Shown here piece by piece: positions 6,814 through 13,066 of a DNA stretch of 13,066 nt. The stretch spans positions 1-13,066 of the forward strand of contig JAEUJG010000184.1 in the NCBI GenBank assembly GCA_016794765.1, in the 5' to 3' direction. How positions within the stretch are numbered: position 1 is the first letter of the stretch; each line of letters starts with the position of its first letter. The position numbers and the translations under genes were made by a program. The notes under the pieces are model-generated. The model made no database searches and was not told where the DNA came from. It saw nothing but the letters and a program-made list of their open reading frames with translations. The stretch is from Spirochaetaceae bacterium (lineage in GTDB: Bacteria > Spirochaetota > Spirochaetia > Treponematales > Rectinemataceae).

Positions 6814-8270
6814 CAGCGCCGCCACCAGAAGGCGTTGGCCGGACCGATCACTTCAAAGCCGGAATCCTGGAAGGTCTTCTTCTCCCGTTCGTAGTCGGCG
6901 GGATTCATCCGGAGGCCGACCACTTCGAGGTTCTTCATCACGTAGGCGTCGAGGAAAGCCAGTACCTCGCGGGTACCGGTGGAGGAGAGGGTCGCGGCGT
7001 AGCCGAGGAAATAGTCGGCCGAGGCCGCGCCCCACCAGAAGGCCAGGGATTCGACGAGGCCGTCGGCCGTCTCGAGGGAGAGGAGCCGCGCGTCGAGCAG
7101 GCGGCGGCGGGCCGCCTCCACGTCCTTGTCGGAGAAATAGCCCGGCTCCGTCTTCATGGACGTAATCTCGTAGCCGCGGACCCTTTCCTTGAACTGCCGC
7201 GCCCGGTCCACGGCCGGAAGCGCCGGATCGACGGCGAAGTAGGCGGAGATCGAGAGGATGCCGCCCTCGCGCTGGCTCAGGTAATAGGCGGAAACCGCGT
7301 CCTTGCCGTAGAGCTTGGGCACTTCCTTCGTCACCGCCTTCTTGAAGCGGCCTTCGGGATCGGCGACCAGAGCGGTCCAGAGGTCTGCCGCGTAACTCGC
7401 GGCTGGATCGGTCTTGAGGTCCGGGGCTCGGTAGCGGGCTTCCACGAGGGCTATGCCCTCCGGCAGGGATGGGTCCGGGTAGGCGATCCAGGTCGGCCGC
7501 GCGACGCCCAGTTTGGGGTGGGCGGGGAGGGGCTGCTTCCAGGGATCCTCGCCGGCCTTCCATGAACCGAAGAGCTTCTTGGTCTCCTCGAAGACCTCCT
7601 CGGGATCGACGTCGCCGCCGACGAAGAGGGCGGCGTTGTTGGGAACGAGGTAGGTCGCCGCGAGCTTCTGGAGCCCCTCGACCGTGGCGGCGCCGACGCT
7701 CTTCTCCGAGCCGGCGGCGTCGCGGCGCCAAGGGAACTTGGCGAAGAGCCGGCGCGTCATGGCCGCCTCGTAGACGAGGTCGGGGTCGGCCTCGCGGGCC
7801 TGGAGCTCGGCGGCGACGACGGCCTTCTCCGCCGCGAGCGCCTCGGCCTCCGGCGCGGCCGCGCCGCGCGCGAAGCGCTCGGCCCAAAAGCGGAGTCCCT
7901 GGGCGGTCTTGTCGGCGGGAAGCCTGAGCCAGTAGCTCGAGGTTTCCGCGCCCGTGGCGCCGTTCCATTCCGCGGCGCCGATGCGCGCCAGTTCGGCCCT
8001 GAGTTCGGCGGAGGCTCCCGGTCCGCCGTGTCCGCGGAACACGAGGTGCTCGAGAAGGTGGAACCAGCCGGCCGTCTCGGCGCTTTGGCCCATCGCGCCT
8101 CCGCGGAAGGCCATCTCGATGCGGGCCAGGGGGACCGCGCGGTCCTGGTAGACGAAAAGCTCGAGGCCGTTGTCGAGTTTGAAGCGGTGTAGCCCCTTGT
8201 AGGAGGTCGGCTCGGCGCCGAGAGGCAGGAGCGCGAGGGCGCACAGAAGCGCGAGTATCGTCCGTTTCAT
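6813..8270 (-). CDS. Secreted M16-family zinc peptidase (catalytic subunit)
   Basis: 485 residues. The ATG at 8270 is set by GAGGAG 7 nt upstream and gives a clean signal peptide, M-K-R-T-I-L-A-L-L-C-A-L-A-L-L-P-L-G-A before E-P; any longer frame would begin in the promoter. The inverted zinc motif is intact as H71-L-L-E-H75, in W-F-H-L-L-E-H-L-V-F-R-G. The distal zinc ligand is probably E148 in A-E-K-A-V-V-A-A-E-L, 73 residues after H75, within the family's usual range. The protein has the common bilobed M16 half-enzyme length. Its C-terminal domain (about 230-485) does not show the R/Y pair: the corresponding stretch is P-K-L-Y-G-K-D-A-V-S-A-Y-Y. It is the first gene of a two-gene operon with the inactive homologue. 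It should degrade or process peptides in the periplasm; the targets are not indicated. Confidence 0.88.
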   Translation of the reverse strand: MKRTILALLCALALLPLGAEPTSYKGLHRFKLDNGLELFVYQDRAVPLARIEMAFRGGAMGQSAETAGWFHLLEHLVFRGHGGPGASAELRAELARIGAAEWNGATGAETSSYWLRLPADKTAQGLRFWAERFARGAAAPEAEALAAEKAVVAAELQAREADPDLVYEAAMTRRLFAKFPWRRDAAGSEKSVGAATVEGLQKLAATYLVPNNAALFVGGDVDPEEVFEETKKLFGSWKAGEDPWKQPLPAHPKLGVARPTWIAYPDPSLPEGIALVEARYRAPDLKTDPAASYAADLWTALVADPEGRFKKAVTKEVPKLYGKDAVSAYYLSQREGGILSISAYFAVDPALPAVDRARQFKERVRGYEITSMKTEPGYFSDKDVEAARRRLLDARLLSLETADGLVESLAFWWGAASADYFLGYAATLSSTGTREVLAFLDAYVMKNLEVVGLRMNPADYEREKKTFQDSGFEVIGPANAFWWRR

Positions 8271-8277
8271 GAGCTGA

Positions 8278-8283
8278 CTCCTC
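8278..8283 (-). promoter_or_regulatory. Ribosome-binding site of the M16 peptidase gene
   Basis: GAGGAG on the minus strand, 7 nt before the ATG at 8270. It rules in favour of this start over in-frame ATGs at 8285 and beyond. Confidence 0.75.
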
Positions 8284-8316
8284 ATCGATGGGTCCGGACG
8301 ACGCCGGTTCGTGGCC

Positions 8317-8345
8317 ATACTAGACCGCGCCTCCCGGGATGTCAA
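8317..8345 (-). promoter_or_regulatory. Strong sigma-70-like promoter of the M16 operon
   Basis: On the minus strand, TTGACA (8345-8340, perfect consensus), a 17-bp spacer and TAGTAT (8322-8317). It is the best-matching promoter in the window. The transcript start is expected near 8310, with a leader of about 40 nt. Confidence 0.8.
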
Positions 8346-8411
8346 GGAAAGCGTCCCGGCGGGCGATCCCGGCGGTCCTACCGGGGCCGGAATCGGCCCG
8401 GACCTCCTGCC

Positions 8412-8441
8412 TTGTCCCTTGCCGCGGCTCCATGCTAGCCT
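8412..8441 (+). promoter_or_regulatory. Probable promoter of mtgA with extended -10
   Basis: TTGTCC (8412-8417), an 18-bp spacer, and TAGCCT (8436-8441) preceded by TG-C, making an extended -10. Only 11 bp separate the -10 from the ATG at 8453, so the transcript would start about 4-5 nt before the start codon. The -10 is a partial match. Confidence 0.4.
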
Positions 8442-8452
8442 TGCATCCTCCT

Positions 8453-9325
8453 ATGTTTCCCGCCCGCCCCGGCAGAACCCCGTATCGACGCCGTCCCGAT
8501 ACCCTCCCCGGAAGCGCCTCCCTCGAGGCGCGTCTCGCCGCGGCCATCCGCGCGCGCCTCCTCGAGGCCGAAGGCGGGACGGCCTTCGCCCCGCCGCCGG
8601 AGCTCAGGCTCGCGCCCCCGCCTTCCAAGGGCAAGCGAGGCTTCCGCCTCCGCGCCCGCGGCCTCCTTCGCGGCCTGGCGCTCGGCCTCCTCCTGGCCCA
8701 CGCCTCCTACATCTTCGCGACGAGCTTCCTCATAGGGATTTACCGCTTCACCGATCCCTCGGCCACCGTCCTCATGGCCTACCGCAAGTGGGGTTTCGGC
8801 TGGAAGATCGAGCGCCCGAGGCCGCTCCGCCTCAAGGCGGTGCCGAGCTACGCGCGGCGCATGCTCGTCTCCGTCGAGGACGGCAAGTTCTACGAGCACT
8901 TCGGCCTCGATTTCGAGGCTTTCGAGCGCGCCCGCGAGATCAACGCCCGCCTGAAGCGCCCGCTCTACGGCGGCTCCACCCTCACGATGCAGGTCGCCAG
9001 GACCCTGTTCCTCGTGCCCGAGAAGAGCTATGTCCGCAAGTACCTCGAGGTCATCGCCGCGCTCGAGCTCGAGCTCCTCCTGCCCAAGGACCGCATCCTC
9101 GAGCTGTATTTCGGCTACGCCGAATGGGGCAAGGGGGTCTTCGGGATCGAGGCGGCCGCACGGCACCACTACGGCAGGAGCCTCTCCCGCCTGTCGCGCG
9201 AGGAGACGGCGCGGCTTGTCGCCCTCCTTTCCTCGCCGATCAAGTACCGGCCCGCGACCCTCGAGCGGAGCGGCATCCTCCGCGAGCGCTACCAATACCT
9301 GCAACGCCGCTATCTCGAGCAATAG
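8453..9325 (+). CDS. mtgA: Monofunctional biosynthetic peptidoglycan transglycosylase (GT51)
   Basis: 290 residues. It polymerises lipid II into glycan strands on the outer face of the inner membrane. Residues 1-70 are a basic cytoplasmic tail, longer than usual for MtgA; residues about 73-97 are the membrane helix (L-A-L-G-L-L-L-A-H-A-S-Y-I-F-A). The GT51 motifs follow in order: V-E142-D-G-K-F-Y-E-H-F-G-L-D with the catalytic Glu, G-G-S-T-L-T-M-Q (173-180), R-K-x-x-E (195-199), I-L-E-L-Y-F-G-Y-A-E-W-G-K-G-V-F-G-I-E (215-233) and L-L-S-S-P (258-262). There is no transpeptidase domain. The start is the least certain part: none of the in-frame ATGs at 8339, 8432 or 8453 has a Shine-Dalgarno, and 8453 is preferred because the likely promoter ends just before it. 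It is divergent from the M16 operon and convergent with the UPF0178 gene. Confidence 0.88.
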   Translation: MFPARPGRTPYRRRPDTLPGSASLEARLAAAIRARLLEAEGGTAFAPPPELRLAPPPSKGKRGFRLRARGLLRGLALGLLLAHASYIFATSFLIGIYRFTDPSATVLMAYRKWGFGWKIERPRPLRLKAVPSYARRMLVSVEDGKFYEHFGLDFEAFERAREINARLKRPLYGGSTLTMQVARTLFLVPEKSYVRKYLEVIAALELELLLPKDRILELYFGYAEWGKGVFGIEAAARHHYGRSLSRLSREETARLVALLSSPIKYRPATLERSGILRERYQYLQRRYLEQ

Positions 9326-9362
9326 CTCCGGCGGGGAGCCGCCCCGGGGCAAAGACCCCGCC
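9325..9362 (+). terminator. GC-rich inverted repeats after mtgA, possible terminator
   Basis: Overlapping stems begin at the mtgA stop codon: GCTCC/GGAGC (9325-9329 with 9335-9339), or instead GGCGGGG/CCCCGCC (9330-9336 with 9356-9362), the latter enclosing the palindrome GCCCCGGGGC (9341-9350). No T-tract follows, so an intrinsic terminator is not established. Confidence 0.3.
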
Positions 9363-9417
9363 CGGCGGCGCCCTCATGCCCCGGGGAGCGCGGCGCGCCC
9401 CGGTGGCGCGGTCGGCG

Positions 9418-9482
9418 CCAATTAATACGTTGTGCGACAGTGCGATGTTCGATACAAGGTTGTGCGAAACAATAATACGCTG
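9418..9482. repeat. AT-rich intergenic island with short direct repeats
   Basis: About 65 bp of markedly lower GC within a GC-rich 297-bp gap. GTTGTGCGA occurs at 9429-9437 and 9459-9467 (period 30). GTGCGA occurs a third time at 9440-9445. TAATACG-Y-TG occurs at 9423-9432 and 9473-9482 (9 of 10 identical, period 50), bracketing the other repeats. No gene and no convincing promoter was found in it. It may be a protein-binding or recombination site, or a remnant of other DNA. Confidence 0.6.
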
Positions 9483-9622
9483 CCTGGTGGCCGGGTGTCG
9501 GCTTGGGGGCGCGGCGCGGCGGCGGCCGGGGCCCGCGGCGGGGCCCTGCGGGGGCGGGCATCGGGTCGCGACGCCGCGCCGGGCGCCGTGCCGCGCCTCG
9601 CCCGTGCCGCGGCCCCGCTCCG
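9483..9622. other. GC-rich non-coding stretch between the AT-rich island and the UPF0178 gene
   Basis: No gene is supported here. It holds a hairpin GGGCCC (9529-9534)/GGGCCC (9541-9546) with a 6-nt loop, and a direct repeat CCGTGCCGCG at 9586-9595 and 9602-9611. Without T-tracts, neither is a clear terminator for the minus-strand operon that ends at 9623. Confidence 0.4.
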
Positions 9623-10108
9623 TCACTTCCTGAGCAGTTTCGTCAGTTCCCGGTCGAAGGCGTCGGCGAAGCCCTTGAGCTCCTTCGGTCCCCAGCTCCG
9701 GCCCCGCGGCGACTCGGGCGCGAGTCCCAAGGCGCGGAGCTCGGCCGCGCGGTCGCGGAGGGACCGCCTCTCCCTGACGTTTTCCAGCGTGAAGCTTTCG
9801 CCGCGGTCGTTGAGGACGGCGACGCCCTTTTCCGCCAGGCGCTCCGCCAGGGGCAGGTCGCGGGTCACGGCGAGGTCGCCCGGCTCGGCGAGTTCGACAA
9901 GGCGGTCGTCGGCGGCGTCCGCGCCGGCCTCCACGAGCACGAGTTCGGCGGGCGCCTCGAGGCGCAGGGGCTTCGCGGCGACGACGAGGAGGCCGAAGCG
10001 GGGCTCGGCCCCGGCTTCCCGGGCCTTGGCCGCCTCTGACGCGGCGCGGCGGGAGAGGAGGCCGCGGATCTCGGCCTGCAGGCTGTCGCCGTCCGCCAGG
10101 AGCTTCAC
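9623..10108 (-). CDS. YaiI/YqxD (UPF0178, DUF188) family protein, divergent N-terminal motif
   Basis: 161 residues, GTG start with GAGGG 7 nt upstream; that site overlaps the stop codon of manA, 10 bp away, so the two genes are cotranscribed and probably coupled. The family signature is clear in the middle: G-A-D-A-A-D-D-R-L-V-E-L (62-73), P-G-D-L-A-V-T-R-D-L-P-L-A (76-88), A-E-K-G-V-A-V-L-N-D-R-G (92-103), F-T-L-E-N-V-R-E-R-R-S-L-R-D (106-119), then a final F-A-D-A-F-D-R-E-L. The usual D-A-D-A-C-P at the N-terminus is D6-G-D8-S-L-Q here: the acidic pair is kept, the Cys-Pro is lost. The family is predicted to have a PIN/NYN-like nuclease fold with acidic metal-binding residues, but its biological role is not established. 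No signal peptide; cytoplasmic. Confidence 0.85.
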   Translation of the reverse strand: MKLLADGDSLQAEIRGLLSRRAASEAAKAREAGAEPRFGLLVVAAKPLRLEAPAELVLVEAGADAADDRLVELAEPGDLAVTRDLPLAERLAEKGVAVLNDRGESFTLENVRERRSLRDRAAELRALGLAPESPRGRSWGPKELKGFADAFDRELTKLLRK

Positions 10109-10118
10109 GCCTCCGCCC

Positions 10119-11354
10119 TCACGCCGGCGGGACCGCGCCGCGGGGCGGGACGGAAGCCCGGTAGGCGAGGCCCGCGCCGGACAGGCGGTATTCGCCGGAG
10201 TCGGCGCGGACGAAGGCCGAGCCTCCGCGGACGAGTTCGAGGGCGCCGCCGCCTTCCTCGAGGAGGAGTCGCCCCTCCACGCAGAGGAGTATCTCGGGGC
10301 CCGAGGGCCGGCGGACCGCCGCGGCGCCGGGCCTGGGCGCGATGCGCGACAGCTGGAAGTCGGGGGCGAAGGGCGGGTAGAGCTCCTCGTCCGGCGCGAC
10401 GCGCGCGGGCCTGAAGCTCGCCGCGCGCTCGGGCTTGAAGCTCAGCACGGAGATCAGCTCCGGCACGTCGATGTGCTTGGGCGTGAGGCCTCCGCGGATG
10501 ACGTTGTCCGAATTCGCCATGATCTCCAGGGCCGTGCCCTCGAGGTAGGCGTGGAGCTCTCCCGGCGGGATGGCGACGGCCTCGCCCGGCTCCAGGACCA
10601 CGTGGTTCAAGAGGAGGGGCGCGAAGGCGCCGATGTCGCCGGGGTACAGTTCGAAGAGGCGGGCCACCCAGCGGAAGGCCTCCCCGCGGCCGGCCGGCGC
10701 CCGGCCTTCGGCGAGGATGCGCTCGACGAGGGGACGCGCCTTTTCCAGGGTTTTCCGTTTCTGCTCGGGCGCGGCGGAGATCATCGAATAGACGAGGACG
10801 GAAAGCTCGATGCGTCCCGGATCGCGGACGAGCCGCCCGGCGAGCTGCTCGAAGCTTTCGGGCGCCAGGAGCCGCAGGTGCTCGATGATCTCTTCTATCG
10901 GCCTGAAGCCGCAGAGGCCCTCGAAGCGCGTCAGCGCGACGGTGGTCTCGGGCTTGTGGTTGGCGTCGCGGTAATTGCGCTCGGGCGCGTCCAGCGGGAT
11001 GCCGGCGAGGTTCTCGCGCTCGAAGCCGTGCTCGGCCTTGCGCTTGCCGGGGTGGGCTTGGATCGAAAGCGGGGTCGCCGCGGAAAGCGCCTTGAACAGG
11101 AAGGGGAGGTTCGGGCCGAAGGTCTCGAGGACCTCGGCTCCGAGGCAACCGGCGGGATCCTCCGCGATGAGGGCGTCGAGGGGGCGGGCGCCCGAGTCGA
11201 GTCGGGCGAGGGACGGCGCCTTCGGATGGGCGCCCATCCACAGTTCGGCGAGGGGGGCTCCCTCCGGATTGGGAAGCCCCAGGGTTTCGACGAGGCCCGT
11301 GCGGCTGCCCCACGCATAGCGCTGGATGTGGTTCTCAAGGCTGAATACGCGCAT
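10119..11354 (-). CDS. manA: Mannose-6-phosphate isomerase, class I (zinc-dependent)
   Basis: 411 residues, cytoplasmic. It interconverts fructose-6-phosphate and mannose-6-phosphate, the entry to GDP-mannose and mannose use. The zinc ligands of type I enzymes are all visible: Q99 and H101 in S-I-Q-A-H-P, E136 in N-H-K-P-E, and H268 in P-G-E-L-H-A-Y. The signature N-S-D-N-V-I-R287-G-G-L-T-P-K-H-I-D is intact, and the N-terminus has the typical N-H-I-Q-R-Y-A-W-G-S. The C-terminal second cupin domain (about 320-411) is present. The start is the ATG at 11354, with no Shine-Dalgarno before it; a GTG at 11372 falls inside the promoter. It is first in an operon with the UPF0178 gene, and has its own promoter after dinG. 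Confidence 0.95.
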   Translation of the reverse strand: MRVFSLENHIQRYAWGSRTGLVETLGLPNPEGAPLAELWMGAHPKAPSLARLDSGARPLDALIAEDPAGCLGAEVLETFGPNLPFLFKALSAATPLSIQAHPGKRKAEHGFERENLAGIPLDAPERNYRDANHKPETTVALTRFEGLCGFRPIEEIIEHLRLLAPESFEQLAGRLVRDPGRIELSVLVYSMISAAPEQKRKTLEKARPLVERILAEGRAPAGRGEAFRWVARLFELYPGDIGAFAPLLLNHVVLEPGEAVAIPPGELHAYLEGTALEIMANSDNVIRGGLTPKHIDVPELISVLSFKPERAASFRPARVAPDEELYPPFAPDFQLSRIAPRPGAAAVRRPSGPEILLCVEGRLLLEEGGGALELVRGGSAFVRADSGEYRLSGAGLAYRASVPPRGAVPPA

Positions 11355-11363
11355 GATGTGCGC

Positions 11364-11392
11364 AGTGTACACGGCTTTGGGGGAATCCGCAA
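11364..11392 (-). promoter_or_regulatory. Probable manA promoter, very close to the start codon
   Basis: On the minus strand, TTGCGG (11392-11387), a 17-bp spacer and TACACT (11369-11364). Only 9 bp lie between the -10 and the ATG at 11354, so transcription should begin about 2-3 nt before it, that is, a leaderless or nearly leaderless mRNA. The -10 overlaps the 8-bp palindrome GTGTACAC (11365-11372). Confidence 0.5.
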
Positions 11393-11481
11393 TCGCGGAA
11401 CGCTTCCGGCCGCGCTCGGATCGGGGCCCCGCGTCTCGGCTCGGCCGCGCCGCGGCGTGCCCGGGTCGGGGCCGTCCGCGC

Positions 11482-13066
11482 TCACCAGTCGTCGAGGAAC
11501 TTCGCGACCTGGCGCGTTATCTCCGGCAGCTTCTCCGCGACGAGGCGGCATTCGGGCAGGCTCTCGATGAAGAGGGGGCCGTAGCGCTTCGAGACGAGGC
11601 GGCTGTCGAGGATGACGACGGCGCCGCGGTCCTCCGAATGGCGGATGAGGCGGCCGAAGCCCTGCTTGAGGCGGATGACCGCCTCGGGCAGGCTGATCTC
11701 CATGAAGGCGTTGCCGCCGCGCTTTTCGCAGGCCTCGCTCCGCGCGAGCTGGACGGGGTCCGTCGGCACGCGGAAGGGCAGCTTCGCGATGATGACGAGC
11801 GAGAGGGTCTCTCCCGGCGCGTCCACGCCCTCCCAGAAGGAATCGGTCGCGAAGAGGACGCTCGAGACGTCGGCCTTGAAGGTTTCGAGGAGCTTGCCCC
11901 GCTCGCCTTCGCCCTGCCGCATGCAGGCGATGCCCATCTCCTCCATGACCGGCCGCGCGCGCTCGAAGGCCGTTTTCAGGGCCTCGTAGGAGGTGAAGAG
12001 GACGAGGGCCCGGCCGCGCGAGGCGCGGAGGAGCTCGACGACGGCGCGGTCCACGTATTCGCGGAAGGCGGGGCTTTCCGGCGGCGGCGCGGCGATGTCG
12101 ACCGCGAGGAGGGCGTTCGTCCGGAAGGGGAAGGGCGAGGGATACACGGCCGTGTCGACCGGCACCTCCGTGTGCCGGAGGCCCACGCGGCTCTTCCAGA
12201 AATCGAAGGACTCGCCGACGGACAGCGTCGCCGAGGCGCAGATCACCGAGCGGAACTTCGTGAAGACCGCCTCCTCCATCGTGCCCGTGATGTCGAGGGG
12301 GCTCGCCGTGTAGCGCACGAAGGTCTCCCCCGCGCCCGTGCGCGCCTTCTCGAGCCAGAAGACCGTTTCCGGGTAGCTCTCGAAGTCCTTGAACTTGGCG
12401 CAGAGCGCCGCGTCCTCGGCGAGGCGCCGCAGCATGAGCCGGGCCTCGTAGACGGCGCGCTCCTGCGCCAGTTCGTCGGGAGCCTCGTCCAGGGCCTCGC
12501 GGAGGAGCTCCGCGCAGCCGAGGAGGCGGCGCTCGAGCTCGCCGAGCGGCCGGAGGAGGCTGTCCTCGAGGAGGGGCGTCCTCGCCGTCAGGCGGTACTG
12601 CCGCTCCCGGTCGAAGAGGAGGACGGCCTTGTTGTCGAGGGCGTCCATCGCCTCGCGGGCGCGGGCGATCGCCGTCGGCAGCTCGTCGAGCCGCGCGCGC
12701 GGGAAGGCGTGGATGGCGAGGAGCCGCTCTACGACGCCGAAGCCCCTGCCGCCGCGGCGGCGCATGAGGCGGGACAGGCGCTTGTTGACGCCGAAGCGGG
12801 CGAGCTCCTCGGAAAAGAAGCTCGTCGCGCTCGACTCCACGGCGTGGGCCTCGTCGATGACGAGGACGCGGAAGGGCGGAAGGACGGCCGTCGCCTCGTA
12901 GCCCGCGCCCGACAGGCGCGCCGAGAGGTCGGAAAAGAGGATGTGGTGGTTCGCGACGATGACTTGGGCGTCGGCGGCCTCGCGCCGCACCTGGAGGACG
13001 TAGCAGGTCTCGCGGTCGGGACATCGCAAGCCCAGGCAGGATTCCGATTCCGAAGCCACCCTCGAC
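11482..13066 (-). CDS. dinG: DinG/XPD-type ATP-dependent DNA helicase (partial, N-terminus outside window)
   Basis: About 527 C-terminal codons are present; the frame stays open to the right edge, so the Walker A motif and first Fe-S cysteine lie outside. Three cluster cysteines are visible near the right edge, C-L-G-L-R-C-P-D-R-E-T-C, spaced 5 and 6 as in E. coli DinG. They are followed by A-D-A-Q-V-I-V-A-N-H-H-I-L-F and the DEAH box in V-I-D-E-A-H-A-V (about 12845-12860). Further on come S-A-T-L (motif III), F-W-E-G-V-D-A-P-G and the motif VI line Q-G-F-G-R-L-I-R-H. The protein ends in F-L-D-D-W. DinG is a 5'-3' superfamily 2 helicase that resolves R-loops, D-loops and G-quadruplexes, plausible in so GC-rich a genome. 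YoaA-type paralogues share these motifs, so the exact orthologue is not certain. Confidence 0.92.
   Translation of the reverse strand, partial: SRVASESESCLGLRCPDRETCYVLQVRREAADAQVIVANHHILFSDLSARLSGAGYEATAVLPPFRVLVIDEAHAVESSATSFFSEELARFGVNKRLSRLMRRRGGRGFGVVERLLAIHAFPRARLDELPTAIARAREAMDALDNKAVLLFDRERQYRLTARTPLLEDSLLRPLGELERRLLGCAELLREALDEAPDELAQERAVYEARLMLRRLAEDAALCAKFKDFESYPETVFWLEKARTGAGETFVRYTASPLDITGTMEEAVFTKFRSVICASATLSVGESFDFWKSRVGLRHTEVPVDTAVYPSPFPFRTNALLAVDIAAPPPESPAFREYVDRAVVELLRASRGRALVLFTSYEALKTAFERARPVMEEMGIACMRQGEGERGKLLETFKADVSSVLFATDSFWEGVDAPGETLSLVIIAKLPFRVPTDPVQLARSEACEKRGGNAFMEISLPEAVIRLKQGFGRLIRHSEDRGAVVILDSRLVSKRYGPLFIESLPECRLVAEKLPEITRQVAKFLDDW

Noticed and set aside
8271..8345. 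25-residue N-terminal extension of the catalytic M16 peptidase
   Set aside because: It would begin within the TTGACA element and hide the signal peptide; the ATG at 8270 has GAGGAG before it.
9429..9467. Possible DnaA boxes in the AT-rich island (replication origin)
   Set aside because: TGTGCGACA and TGTGCGAAA differ from the TGTGNATAA consensus at key positions, and no dnaA, dnaN or gyrase gene is present.
9429..9482. Integron attC or CRISPR repeat
   Set aside because: There are only two copies of a 9-bp repeat, no GTTRRRY/RYYYAAC core sites, no spacers of regular length, and no integrase or cas gene.
9529..9546. Intrinsic terminator for the manA-UPF0178 operon
   Set aside because: The GGGCCC stem has no following T-tract and lies over 75 bp past the stop codon; many similar stems are expected by chance in this GC-rich stretch.
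9432..11570. Long open frame on the plus strand (over 700 codons) across the UPF0178 and manA genes
   Set aside because: Its translation is Arg/Gly/Ala-rich with no family motif, it opens inside the AT-rich island, and it runs antisense to two clearly recognised genes. Long false frames are expected in DNA of this GC content.

Overview
The window is about 13 kb of very GC-rich chromosomal DNA (roughly 70% G+C by eye). It carries nine protein-coding genes, the two at the edges cut by the window. No tRNA, rRNA, CRISPR array, transposase or phage gene is visible. A LolA-like secreted protein, two likely lipoproteins (one with a loose F-G-A-C lipobox) and a periplasmic-facing transglycosylase point to a diderm bacterium with an outer membrane. 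The relaxed lipobox and the gene mix would fit a high-GC spirochaete, but this is inference; nothing here fixes the phylum. At four to five sites a sigma-70-like promoter with a 17-18 bp spacer can be read directly upstream of a gene, which helps set the true starts.

Layout. 1-257 (-): N-terminus of a LolA-like secreted protein. 361-2943 (-): large cytoplasmic protein with a concanavalin-like domain, about a dozen TPRs and four CxxC pairs. 3159-5273 (+): FecR-domain/beta-propeller lipoprotein, convergent with the next pair. 5293-6813 and 6813-8270 (-): two-gene operon for a split M16 peptidase, one subunit with HxxEH and the other without it. 8453-9325 (+): monofunctional GT51 peptidoglycan glycosyltransferase, divergent from the M16 operon. 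9326-9622: about 300 bp non-coding, with an AT-rich repeat-bearing island inside GC-rich sequence. 9623-10108 and 10119-11354 (-): YaiI/YqxD (UPF0178) family protein behind mannose-6-phosphate isomerase. 11482-13066 (-): DinG-type Fe-S helicase, N-terminus outside the window.

How the genes fit together. Several products act at the cell envelope: the LolA-like carrier, the FecR/propeller lipoprotein, the M16 pair and the glycosyltransferase. ManA feeds mannose activation, and DinG is a DNA-maintenance helicase. These look like ordinary chromosomal neighbours rather than one pathway. The items most worth a second look are the ConA-like/TPR/zinc-ribbon protein, the complementary M16 pair, the FecR-linker-propeller lipoprotein with an upstream tandem repeat, apparently near-leaderless starts at mtgA and manA, and the AT-rich island at about 9418-9482. 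I see no clear previously undescribed multi-gene system.
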